30,596 nucleotides of DNA from JACCYQ01 sp036675565 (lineage in GTDB: Bacteria; Bacteroidota; Bacteroidia; Chitinophagales; Chitinophagaceae), in the NCBI GenBank assembly GCA_036675565.1, contig JAKFER010000075.1, positions 1 to 30,596 on the forward strand, written 5' to 3'. The stretch's first letter is position 1. Every line of letters begins with the position of its first letter. Below the pieces are notes generated by a model. The model was not told the DNA's origin, did not search any database, and saw only the letters and a program-made list of their open reading frames with translations. Both the position numbers and the translations under genes were made by a program. Shown here piece by piece: positions 24,186 through 30,596 of the stretch.

Positions 24186-25514
24186 ATGTCTACTACAACA
24201 AAATCAAACATCGATTTCACTTTAAAATATAAAGTGAAAGATATTAGTCTTGCAGGCTGGGGTCGTAAAGAAATCCGTTTGGCCGAAGCCGAAATGCCAG
24301 GTTTAATGGCTTTGCGTGAAGAGTATGGTGCAAGCCAGCCTTTGAAAGGTGCCCGGATTGCAGGTTGCTTACACATGACCATTCAAACAGCAGTACTGAT
24401 TGAAACATTGGTTGCTTTAGGTGCTGAAGTGCGCTGGAGTTCATGTAATATTTTCTCAACACAGGATCATGCTGCTGCAGCGATTGCAGAAGCAGGTATT
24501 GGAGTATTTGCCTGGAAAGGTCAAACGCAGGCAGAAGCTGACTGGTGCATCGAACAAACATTATTTTTCGGTGGCTCAGACAGGCCATTGAATATGATCC
24601 TGGATGATGGTGGAGATCTTACCAATATGGTACTTGACCAGTATACAGAATTGATCCAGCACATTAAAGGAATTTCTGAAGAAACGACAACAGGTGTACA
24701 TCGTTTATATGAAAGAATGGAAAAAGGAACACTTCCAGTTCCAGCCATTAATGTGAATGATTCTGTTACCAAATCAAAATTTGATAACAAGTATGGTTGT
24801 AAAGAATCATTGGTAGATGCTATTCGCCGTGCTACAGATATCATGTTAGCTGGAAAAGTAGCTGTTGTTGGTGGTTATGGTGATGTGGGTAAAGGTTCTG
24901 CCGCTTCATTGGCAGGCGCCGGTTGCCGTGTAATCGTTACCGAGATCGATCCTATCTGCGCTTTGCAGGCTGCTATGGACGGTTTCGAAGTAAAGAAAAT
25001 GATAGATGCGGTTAAAGAAGCTGATATTATTGTTACTGCTTCCGGTTGTCGCGACCTGATCACAGGCGATCATTTTAAATTAATGAAAGACAAAGCCATT
25101 GTTTGTAATATCGGCCACTTTGATATTGAAATTGATGTTGCCTGGTTAAATGACAATTATGGTAACACAAAAGATACCATTAAACCACAGGTTGACCTGT
25201 ATAATGTAGATGGCAAGGATATCATATTATTAGCTGAAGGCCGCCTGGTGAATTTAGGTTGCGCCACGGGTCACCCATCATTTGTAATGAGTAATTCATT
25301 TACCAATCAAACACTGGCTCAAATCGAATTGTGGACTAACGGTGAGCAGTATGAGAATAAGGTGTATGTATTACCAAAACACCTGGATGAAAAAGTTGCC
25401 CGTTTGCATTTGGCCAAAATTGGTGTTGTGTTGGATGAATTAACTTCCGCTCAATCCGAATACCTGGGTATTCCAAAAGAAGGTCCGTTTAAGAGTGACC
25501 TTTACAGATACTAA
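24186..25514 (+). CDS. ahcY: S-adenosylhomocysteine hydrolase
   Basis: Splits S-adenosylhomocysteine into adenosine and homocysteine, relieving product inhibition of methyltransferases. The 442-residue protein has the family landmarks: NIFSTQDHAAAAIA near 88-101, NVNDSVTKSKFDNKYGC at 189-205 with the active-site Lys and Asp, and the NAD-binding GGYGDVGKGSA at 229-239. It ends KSDLYRY, matching the conserved C-terminal YRY. A hairpin terminator follows. Its neighbour is an Lrp-type regulator; no methionine-cycle gene is adjacent. Confidence 0.98.
   Translation: MSTTTKSNIDFTLKYKVKDISLAGWGRKEIRLAEAEMPGLMALREEYGASQPLKGARIAGCLHMTIQTAVLIETLVALGAEVRWSSCNIFSTQDHAAAAIAEAGIGVFAWKGQTQAEADWCIEQTLFFGGSDRPLNMILDDGGDLTNMVLDQYTELIQHIKGISEETTTGVHRLYERMEKGTLPVPAINVNDSVTKSKFDNKYGCKESLVDAIRRATDIMLAGKVAVVGGYGDVGKGSAASLAGAGCRVIVTEIDPICALQAAMDGFEVKKMIDAVKEADIIVTASGCRDLITGDHFKLMKDKAIVCNIGHFDIEIDVAWLNDNYGNTKDTIKPQVDLYNVDGKDIILLAEGRLVNLGCATGHPSFVMSNSFTNQTLAQIELWTNGEQYENKVYVLPKHLDEKVARLHLAKIGVVLDELTSAQSEYLGIPKEGPFKSDLYRY
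24215..24239 (+). repeat. Inverted repeat TTTCACTTTA / TAAAGTGAAA at the start of ahcY
   Basis: A perfect 10-base inverted repeat (24215-24224 and 24230-24239, 5-base spacer) lies in codons about 11-18 of ahcY. The half-site TAAAGTGAAA recurs at 24130-24139 in the leader, and AAAGTGAA at 24053-24060 next to the Lrp-type gene. It could be an operator or an mRNA hairpin near the start of translation. Confidence 0.5.
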
Positions 25515-25540
25515 TGTAAAATTTAAAAATAAAAAATGTA

Positions 25541-25572
25541 AAAAGTCCTTCACTTTAGTGGAGGACTTTTTT
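25541..25572 (+). terminator. ahcY terminator
   Basis: Arms AAAAGTCCT (25541-25549) and AGGACTTTT (25562-25570) pair, with an inner CACT/AGTG stem, running into a T-run. Confidence 0.88.
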
Positions 25573-25668
25573 ATGTACTAAGCTTCATTACTACTATTAA
25601 GCATTTGTTGCGTCGCACACTTGTACTTTTGAAATTCAACTCAGCACTTTTCATTTGTAAAATATAAA

Positions 25669-25878
25669 CTAGTCTTCCTTCTTATTCTCTTTATATTTCT
25701 CAGCCTCTTTTTCTGGTGCTTTGGTCCCGTCAGTTAACGTTGGTTCGAGATCTTCTGAAGGATCTACAAACCCTTTCAGTTCTGTTAGCTGGGGGTCACT
25801 TTGCTCCTGCTTTTTTTCTGGTGCATTTTCAGGATCTGTATTGGATTGTTTACCTGGTTGTGTTTTATCTTCTTGCAT
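25669..25878 (-). CDS. Small acidic, disordered hypothetical protein
   Basis: A 69-residue frame with ATG start (MQEDKTQPGKQSNTDPENAP). The composition is dominated by Glu, Lys, Asp, Pro, Gln and Thr with almost no hydrophobic residues, so it should be intrinsically disordered and cytoplasmic. No domain, signal peptide or helix pair is seen. Codon use is consistent with neighbouring genes and no better frame overlaps it. It may be a real but fast-evolving small gene. Confidence 0.55.
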   Translation of the reverse strand: MQEDKTQPGKQSNTDPENAPEKKQEQSDPQLTELKGFVDPSEDLEPTLTDGTKAPEKEAEKYKENKKED

Positions 25879-25972
25879 ATAAAAAATGATTTAATTTCAG
25901 AAAGACATTGCAATTATCGGGCCTCAGGATATTGCTTCTTCGAAACTTTAATTTAGCCTTACACTCATTTGA

Positions 25973-26734
25973 TCAAAACTTCCTGCACAAAGTTTTCAAG
26001 TGTAAAAAAGCAGTCCGCATTATTTTGAGTTCTGCCTCCGGCGTATTACATTTTAAGCGGATAAAAGCTATTGTTTCAAAGCTACTCCTGAAATTGATCC
26101 AGGCCCGTGGTGCATGTCTCCCTGCATCGCAGATTTCTACTTCAATTCCATCATTATCTTTAGCTAATTCAAAAAAATTGAACCTGAAGATTTGATTTCG
26201 TTTATTAGTGATAATTACTTCACCACTTTGTATTGCGTTCAATGTAAGGCCAACTTCATCTGACCATTTTGTTAACCGGATATTGATAACATCAATCGTT
26301 TGTTTAAAATTCAGATCACTAAACATTTTTACTTCTTCGTTGCAAAGTTTATATAAATGCAATAAGGCATCATAGACCTGTCCGGCATCTTTAGCAGTAG
26401 CAAACCGGATCATCCTGATTTTTTCTTCATCAATATAAAACTGGATGAATTTACCGCTCATTACTGTATCAATGCCTTTTGAATCTTCATCGTCATTGTA
26501 CAACTCAAAAATATTAAAGGTTAGTTCGGGTTTTTTATCGGAATAATACAGTGAAATTTTTCCATTCCTTTCAATAAAAATACTGTCCACTTTCCTTGAT
26601 GTGGAAGCCGAATATGGAATGGAACAACATTGAATCTTTTGTTGAATAAAAGAAACCGTTTGTTCAAAATCCATTTCCTGCGCATGTCCGGAAATAGCAC
26701 TAAAACATGAAATAAAAATCAGTAACCTTTTCAT
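25973..26734 (-). CDS. Secreted protein with two related halves, unknown function
   Basis: A 253-residue protein with a signal peptide ending GHAQ (residues 16-19). I recognise no named family. The mature part consists of two similar units of about 115 residues. Unit 1 (about 22-133) contains DFEQTVSFIQQKI, TFNIFELYNDDED, FATAKDAGQVYDALLHLYKLC. Unit 2 (about 141-253) contains NFKQTIDVINIRL, RFNFFELAKDNDG, then LKIMRTAFLHLKTLC. Both end with a helix and LxxLxxLC, so an internal duplication is likely. It is divergent from the PhnA-family gene. It may be a periplasmic binding or structural protein. Confidence 0.75.
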   Translation of the reverse strand: MKRLLIFISCFSAISGHAQEMDFEQTVSFIQQKIQCCSIPYSASTSRKVDSIFIERNGKISLYYSDKKPELTFNIFELYNDDEDSKGIDTVMSGKFIQFYIDEEKIRMIRFATAKDAGQVYDALLHLYKLCNEEVKMFSDLNFKQTIDVINIRLTKWSDEVGLTLNAIQSGEVIITNKRNQIFRFNFFELAKDNDGIEVEICDAGRHAPRAWINFRSSFETIAFIRLKCNTPEAELKIMRTAFLHLKTLCRKF

Positions 26735-26894
26735 TTTTAAAAACTGGTTAAAATAATAGATTAGACCGGGAAATCATAACTGTTAAACAATTTATGATGC
26801 AGTAAAATACTCTTTAGACAGTAACTGTGCAATACCCATTTTGCAGTAAACAGCGTTTCTGCCAAACCATTACCTTCGCGGCAAAAAAAAGAAC

Positions 26895-27479
26895 ATGAAA
26901 CTGCAGGAAGTAATTCAAAAAAGAAGTGATAACAAATGTGAACTTTGTGGTGCCTCTGATGCATTACAGGTATATGAAGTTCCGCCACAAGACATATCGA
27001 ATGCAGATAACAGCATCATGATCTGCAGCAAATGCCTGGCACAAATAGAAAAGAAAGAAGAGCTGGATAGCAAGCACTGGAAAACCTTGTCTGACACCAT
27101 GTGGAGCGAAGTTCCGGGTGTACAAGTGATGGCATGGAGAATGTTGAACCGCTTGCGTCATGAAAGCTGGGCAGCTGATAACCTCGACATGCTTTACCTG
27201 GATGATGAAAAATTAGCCTGGGCTAAAGCAACCGGCGACCATGAATCTGACAGCCATGTTGACCTGCATAAAGATGCCAATGGTAATATTTTACAAACAG
27301 GCGACACCGTTATACTTACCAAATCGCTGGATGTTAAAGGATCAACACTGAATGCAAAAATGGGCACGGTGGTAAAGAACATCAGGCTGGTGGAAAATAA
27401 TACTGAGCAAATTGAAGCTCGCATTGAAGGACAACTGATCGTCATACTTACCAAATTTGTAAGAAAACAAAGCAGTTAA
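26895..27479 (+). CDS. PhnA/YjdM family zinc-ribbon protein
   Basis: A 194-residue protein of the PhnA-domain family, once tied to alkylphosphonate use but of uncertain role. An N-terminal zinc ribbon has Cys15, Cys18, Cys44 and Cys47 (CELC and CSKC). The C-terminal third (about 115-190) is the PhnA beta-barrel: GNILQTGDTVILTKSLDVKGS followed by GTVVKNIRLV and IEGQLIVILTKFVRK, where DVKGS and the final LKTxFVRK-like motif are diagnostic. The helical middle has SEVPGVQVMAWRMLNRL. A TACCTTCG box (26871-26878) followed by C lies 16 bases before the ATG. No phn cluster is nearby. Confidence 0.87.
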   Translation: MKLQEVIQKRSDNKCELCGASDALQVYEVPPQDISNADNSIMICSKCLAQIEKKEELDSKHWKTLSDTMWSEVPGVQVMAWRMLNRLRHESWAADNLDMLYLDDEKLAWAKATGDHESDSHVDLHKDANGNILQTGDTVILTKSLDVKGSTLNAKMGTVVKNIRLVENNTEQIEARIEGQLIVILTKFVRKQSS

Positions 27480-27523
27480 TTAATTAAAGCAATTAATAAA
27501 TTTTTAAACGAGGATGAATCTAA

Positions 27524-28492
27524 TTATAATTTTCTTAACAGGATGGCTTGCGCATCCCAAAGTTGTATTGATCCATCCTTAAAACATCCTGTCAGAATAT
27601 TTTTACAATCCCTGCTCCAGGCTAAACTCCAGATGTTTGAATCGGAATATCCAGCATGTAATAACACACCATCTTTTGACCATACTCTTAAAGAATCACT
27701 GGCAGTGGCTAACATTTTGCCATCGCTGCTCCACCTGAGGTTGCGGATCTCTGCATGATGACCGCTGATCGTTTTCTTTGGAGAGCCATCTGCATTCCAG
27801 AATTGCAGCAAGGTGGGTTTACCTTCCTTTTCGTGCCCATAATCGCCACTGGCAAAAAACTCACCGGAAGGATGCCATTTTACACTGAGTATCCCGGTAG
27901 GTTCATCCCGGTGAAAGATCAGTGCAAGTTGTTTACCCGTAGTATCAAACATCATGATCTCATCACTACCGGTTACCAGTATGTTTTTTTGTGGATGCCA
28001 GTCAAGCGTTAAAAAGCTGTTGTTGTTATGCTTTTGAATAGTCTTAATTAAACGGCCTTTATCATCCATCAATTGAATTTCCCCGTGATGATCTGCCAAC
28101 GCCAATAACTCACCGTTATGATTCCATCCAATACCCCAGCCACCGGTTTTCAAATGACTTATATCGGTAATTTTACCGGTTCCCGGTTCAAGAATCGCTA
28201 CGCCGTCCAAAGTGGCTATAGCCAGTAAGTTTTTTGCAGGATGCCAGCTAAGCCCTCTAACCATGCTGCCTAAGCGAAAATTTTGAAGCAGCTTATATTC
28301 ACCCCATTGGTAAATCCACACCGTACTGTCATCTCCACCAATAGCAATATAATTACCATCGGCGCTTAATTCTGTTGCCCAGATACCAGCCGGTGTGTTG
28401 TTTATAAAATGATTATCGCGTTGCTGAAATCCAGCCAAACTTATAATACCGGTAATTAAAAAGAGGCAGAAGAAAGTAAAACGGTTATACAC
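27524..28492 (-). CDS. Secreted WD40-repeat (beta-propeller) protein
   Basis: A 322-residue protein with a signal peptide (MYNRFTFFCLFLITGIISLA), followed by about seven WD40-type blades. Blade motifs include ATELSADGNYIAIGGDDSTVWIY, LSWHPAKNLLAIATLDGV, IGWNHNGELLALADHHGEI, LDWHPQKNILVTGSDEI, VKWHPSGEFFASGDYG, LRWSSDGKMLATASDSLRVW and LAWSRDCKNILTGCFKDGS. WD40 propellers usually serve as binding scaffolds, here in the periplasm or envelope; no partner is apparent. The only start in range is GTG at 28492, since an in-frame TAA lies just upstream. It is convergent with the PhnA-family gene. Confidence 0.85.
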   Translation of the reverse strand: MYNRFTFFCLFLITGIISLAGFQQRDNHFINNTPAGIWATELSADGNYIAIGGDDSTVWIYQWGEYKLLQNFRLGSMVRGLSWHPAKNLLAIATLDGVAILEPGTGKITDISHLKTGGWGIGWNHNGELLALADHHGEIQLMDDKGRLIKTIQKHNNNSFLTLDWHPQKNILVTGSDEIMMFDTTGKQLALIFHRDEPTGILSVKWHPSGEFFASGDYGHEKEGKPTLLQFWNADGSPKKTISGHHAEIRNLRWSSDGKMLATASDSLRVWSKDGVLLHAGYSDSNIWSLAWSRDCKNILTGCFKDGSIQLWDAQAILLRKL

Positions 28493-28566
28493 TTTAAAAA
28501 TACATTAGGGCTTGAAATTAAATAAAAGAGAAATGAACTGGCCAATATCCTTCGTTATTTTAAAAA

Positions 28567-28942
28567 TTAGCCGGCAATTGAATAAGGTTCTTCAGGATCT
28601 ATGTTCTTCATTGAAACACAGTACTTATTTAGCACAAAAAAAATTACCCTGCCAATCCATGCAATAAAAAATTGAGAAATGCCTGTTACCTGACGAATTT
28701 TCAGCCATTTTTTTTCGTTCCTAACGTTTATGATTACCAGCGGTTTTATGTATGAATCGTAAATCTACCATTGTCCAAATGCTATGACTTGCAATTTTTG
28801 AAGAGTACATTTGTTCTTTATCATCATCAAACGTTCGATTACCGGTTCTTGAAAAGCCTTCAAACCGTACCCCCGGTAATATCACTGAACATTTCTCCCC
28901 ATATCCTATTAAAGATCCCGCGCCAATTTTTCCTATGTTGAA
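28567..28942 (-). other. Possible decayed gene: two overlapping start-less minus-strand frames in a 493-base gap
   Basis: The gap 28493-28985 has no convincing gene. On the minus strand, frame A (28942-28721) reads 73 codons, including KIGAGSLIGYGEKCSVILPG and MYSSKIASHSIWTMVDLRF, to a TAG, but has no ATG near its open end (a GTG at 28885 would give 54 residues). Frame B (28764-28567) reads 66 codons, including WLKIRQVTGISQFFIAW and MKNIDPEEPYSIAG, to TAA, also without an ATG near its start. The two frames overlap by about 44 bases in different phases, as expected if a frameshift broke one gene. A competing 44-residue plus-strand frame (28533-28667) cannot be excluded. I recognise no family. 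Confidence 0.3.
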
Positions 28943-28985
28943 TCAGTTATAATCCAAACCCAGGGTCGGCATTGTTTAATCTAAA

Positions 28986-29927
28986 ATGAAAACGATGTTG
29001 AAAACAAAAATGATCAGCAATGGTTTTATCCTGTTTGCTTTATTGGTTTTAAATTTTTCCATACAAGCCGCAGAAACAAAAAAACCAGGTTACCCAATCC
29101 ATTTTAATTTTACTGATACCACATTACCCTTCTCTCCTTATGATTCGGTATTATTCATGATATCCGGAATTGAAGAAGCGGAGATCCTTTATCCAACCAT
29201 CCATTTAAACAAACAAGCCAGGGTATTTACGGAATCTTATCTTGAAATAAATGGCAAAATGCTTGGTGACATCAAACAAAAAAATCCGGGTTACTTTAAA
29301 ATCATGGATGCTGTTTTTTCAAAAAAAGGATTACCCACTGAATTAAAATACCTGGCCATTGTAGAATCCAAATTAAAAACAAAAGCGGTATCAAGAGTGG
29401 GTGCGGTAGGTGCCTGGCAATTTATGCCTGCCACAGCCCGGTTTCTTAAATTGAAAGTGAACGACAAACAGGATGACCGTAAAAATTTTTACAAAAGTAC
29501 ACAAGCCGCTGCCATTTACCTGTCTGATCTGCATAACATGTTTGGTGATTGGTTATTGGTTTTAGCAGCATATAACAGTGGTCCTGGAACAGTTTTAAAG
29601 GCCATTAAAAAAACAGGCACCCGCGATTTCTGGAAGTTGCAATATGCATTACCCAAAGAAACCAGGGATCATGTAAAAAAATATATTAGCACCCATTATT
29701 ATTACGAAGGTTCAGGTGGTATAACCACCATCACAAAAAATGAAGTCATTAAACATGAAAGAGAAATGATGGCTTACCTGGATTATGTTCAAAAAAATTC
29801 CAGGCCAAATCATATGATGGAAACGGCTGTGGTCCTGAATCTGCCGGCAGAAAAAATATCCAGGACAGATAATAATCCACCCAGCGAATCGTTATCCATA
29901 CCAGAAACTTACTTAACTAAACTTTGA
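28986..29927 (+). CDS. Membrane-bound or periplasmic lytic transglycosylase (SLT domain)
   Basis: Peptidoglycan-cleaving enzyme of the soluble lytic transglycosylase fold, MltD-like. The 313 residues begin with a signal peptide (to about 28, SIQAA), and the SLT domain covers about 105-235. The catalytic Glu is E127 in LAIVESKLKTKAVS, followed by GAVGAWQFMPATARFLKL at 139-156 and LAAYNSGPGTVLKAI at 193-207, the three family motifs. There are no LysM repeats in the C-terminal tail, unlike E. coli MltD. Its start is ATG 28986. It is divergent from the WD40 gene, and a strong terminator follows. Confidence 0.92.
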   Translation: MKTMLKTKMISNGFILFALLVLNFSIQAAETKKPGYPIHFNFTDTTLPFSPYDSVLFMISGIEEAEILYPTIHLNKQARVFTESYLEINGKMLGDIKQKNPGYFKIMDAVFSKKGLPTELKYLAIVESKLKTKAVSRVGAVGAWQFMPATARFLKLKVNDKQDDRKNFYKSTQAAAIYLSDLHNMFGDWLLVLAAYNSGPGTVLKAIKKTGTRDFWKLQYALPKETRDHVKKYISTHYYYEGSGGITTITKNEVIKHEREMMAYLDYVQKNSRPNHMMETAVVLNLPAEKISRTDNNPPSESLSIPETYLTKL

Positions 29928-29930
29928 GCA

Positions 29931-29960
29931 AAAGGCAGCCAGGAAAGGCTGCCTTTTTTT
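29931..29960. terminator. Terminator after the lytic transglycosylase gene
   Basis: Perfect 10-base-pair stem AAAGGCAGCC (29931-29940) with complement 29947-29956, loop AGGAAA, followed by a T-run on the plus strand. It lies next to the end of the convergent minus-strand gene at 29959, so it may act on both. Confidence 0.9.
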
Positions 29961-30596
29961 AATTTTTTATAAGATGCAGTGCTTCCGAATATGGAACGCC
30001 ATCGACTGCGATTGTAGTTGTTCCTTTCAGATTAATGTTGTCAGTTGCAACTGTGCCATTTAAGGAGATAATACCCACATTAAAAATGTTGATATCCATC
30101 TTAACCTTATTACCAATAACTGTCCCCGTTCCCTGCCCGCTTTGTGATCCATCCATTGCAAAAGAATTTACGAAAAACTGTCCGCCTTCCTGCGATATTA
30201 CCAGGTAATACAAACCATTTGCATCTGACCATGTACCATTTACATTTTTATTTATATCATTCCTCACATTTGATGCTCCGCCTCCAGGATCTGTACCAGT
30301 CTGACCACCCGCATTTGTACTTATTTCAACCTGTTCCTCCGGTTTTGCCTGTTTGTTATTTTCAATGGAGGATGCAGGTTCATCTTTCAATGCTTCTTCC
30401 TCGTTACCAATACCCATTGCATAAAGAATCATACTTAAAATAAAAAAACCGCCGGCAATTAGAAATACCCATTTCAGAGTACCCGGAAGTGAAAATTTTT
30501 TCTCCGGTTTAGGCATCTCTTTTCTCCTGGGTATCACACCAACATTTCTTTCAAGAAAATCAATCAACTGGTCGGTATCATAACGCCATCTTTTAT
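29959..30596 (-). CDS. Single-span membrane protein of unknown function, 5' end outside the window
   Basis: The frame is open through the right edge, reading KRWRYDTDQLIDFLERNVGV before the TTG at 30567, so the true start is probably beyond base 30596 rather than that TTG. Visible residues show a basic cytoplasmic N-terminal part (VIPRRKEMPKPEKKFSLPGT), one membrane helix (LKWVFLIAGGFFILSMILYAMG), an acidic Gly/Asn/Pro-rich linker (about 60 residues), and a C-terminal beta-rich domain from about NVNGTWSDANGLYYLVISQEGG to LHLIKN. The C-terminal part resembles small lipocalin-like or lysozyme-inhibitor-like beta barrels, but I assign no family. The layout suggests a type II membrane-anchored periplasmic domain. 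Confidence 0.7.
   Translation of the reverse strand, partial: KRWRYDTDQLIDFLERNVGVIPRRKEMPKPEKKFSLPGTLKWVFLIAGGFFILSMILYAMGIGNEEEALKDEPASSIENNKQAKPEEQVEISTNAGGQTGTDPGGGASNVRNDINKNVNGTWSDANGLYYLVISQEGGQFFVNSFAMDGSQSGQGTGTVIGNKVKMDINIFNVGIISLNGTVATDNINLKGTTTIAVDGVPYSEALHLIKN

Noticed and set aside
26761..26988. 75-residue minus-strand frame upstream of and overlapping the PhnA-family gene
   Set aside because: It runs through the zinc-ribbon coding sequence and shows no family features.
28533..28667. 44-residue plus-strand frame (MNWPISFVILKISRQL) in the 493-base gap
   Set aside because: It has an ATG and a weak purine stretch before it but no promoter box, domain or terminator, and it competes with protein-like minus-strand frames, so it is not listed as a gene.
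1..30596. CRISPR arrays, tRNA/rRNA genes, insertion sequences, phage or defence systems
   Set aside because: I found no regularly spaced repeats, transposase-like frames, attachment sites, cloverleaf-like segments or defence-type genes; gene content is core or small envelope genes.

Overview
The window looks like chromosomal DNA of a Bacteroidota bacterium, most likely near Chitinophagaceae (the family is an inference). Supporting signs are AT-rich DNA, a short 285-residue primary sigma factor without the large N-terminal domain of proteobacterial RpoD, Bacteroidota-typical families (DUF3822 beside rsmD, DUF4403, signal-peptide/Pmp3 fusions), very few Shine-Dalgarno sequences, and many TAnnTTTG-type -7 promoter boxes. 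I see no phage, transposon, CRISPR array, tRNA or rRNA. It is mostly core housekeeping DNA with small lineage-specific envelope genes in between.

Layout. 1-4370 is a tight minus-strand run: DUF3822 gene, rsmD, 5-formyl-THF cyclo-ligase, lpxK, rnr (cut by the left edge). 4479-5837 is a divergent MATE exporter. 5852-10218 (minus) holds trxB-folB, the primary sigma factor gene, lgt and a bacilliredoxin gene. 10445-13145 holds a small heat-shock protein, a large secreted protein of unknown function, an NTF2-like secreted protein and a Tyr-rich lipoprotein. 13200-15361 (minus) holds an arginine decarboxylase, rplT and rpmI, the last two behind a structured leader and without infC. 15513-17091 holds a YjbR-family gene broken by an in-frame TGA, an unlisted 56-residue membrane protein, and a pair of small membrane proteins, one with a Pmp3/YqaE domain. 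17196-25514 holds dnaK, a DUF4403 lipoprotein gene, gtrA-like, argS, a small conserved gene, an Lrp/AsnC regulator and ahcY. 25669-30596 holds a disordered acidic protein, a secreted protein with two related halves, a PhnA-family zinc-ribbon protein, a WD40 secreted protein, a 493-base gap with possible gene debris, a lytic transglycosylase and a membrane-anchored protein running off the right edge.

Functional themes are RNA turnover and translation (rnr, rsmD, rplT/rpmI, argS), one-carbon and folate metabolism (cyclo-ligase, folB, ahcY), envelope biogenesis (lpxK, lgt, lytic transglycosylase, lipoproteins), and redox and heat stress (trxB, bacilliredoxin, Hsp20, dnaK). No single undescribed multi-gene system stands out. 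The points most worth a second look are the TGA inside the YjbR frame, the rpmI-rplT leader, the shared TAnnTTyGC promoter boxes with very short leaders, the Pmp3 membrane pair, the duplicated secreted protein and the start-less frames at 28567-28942.
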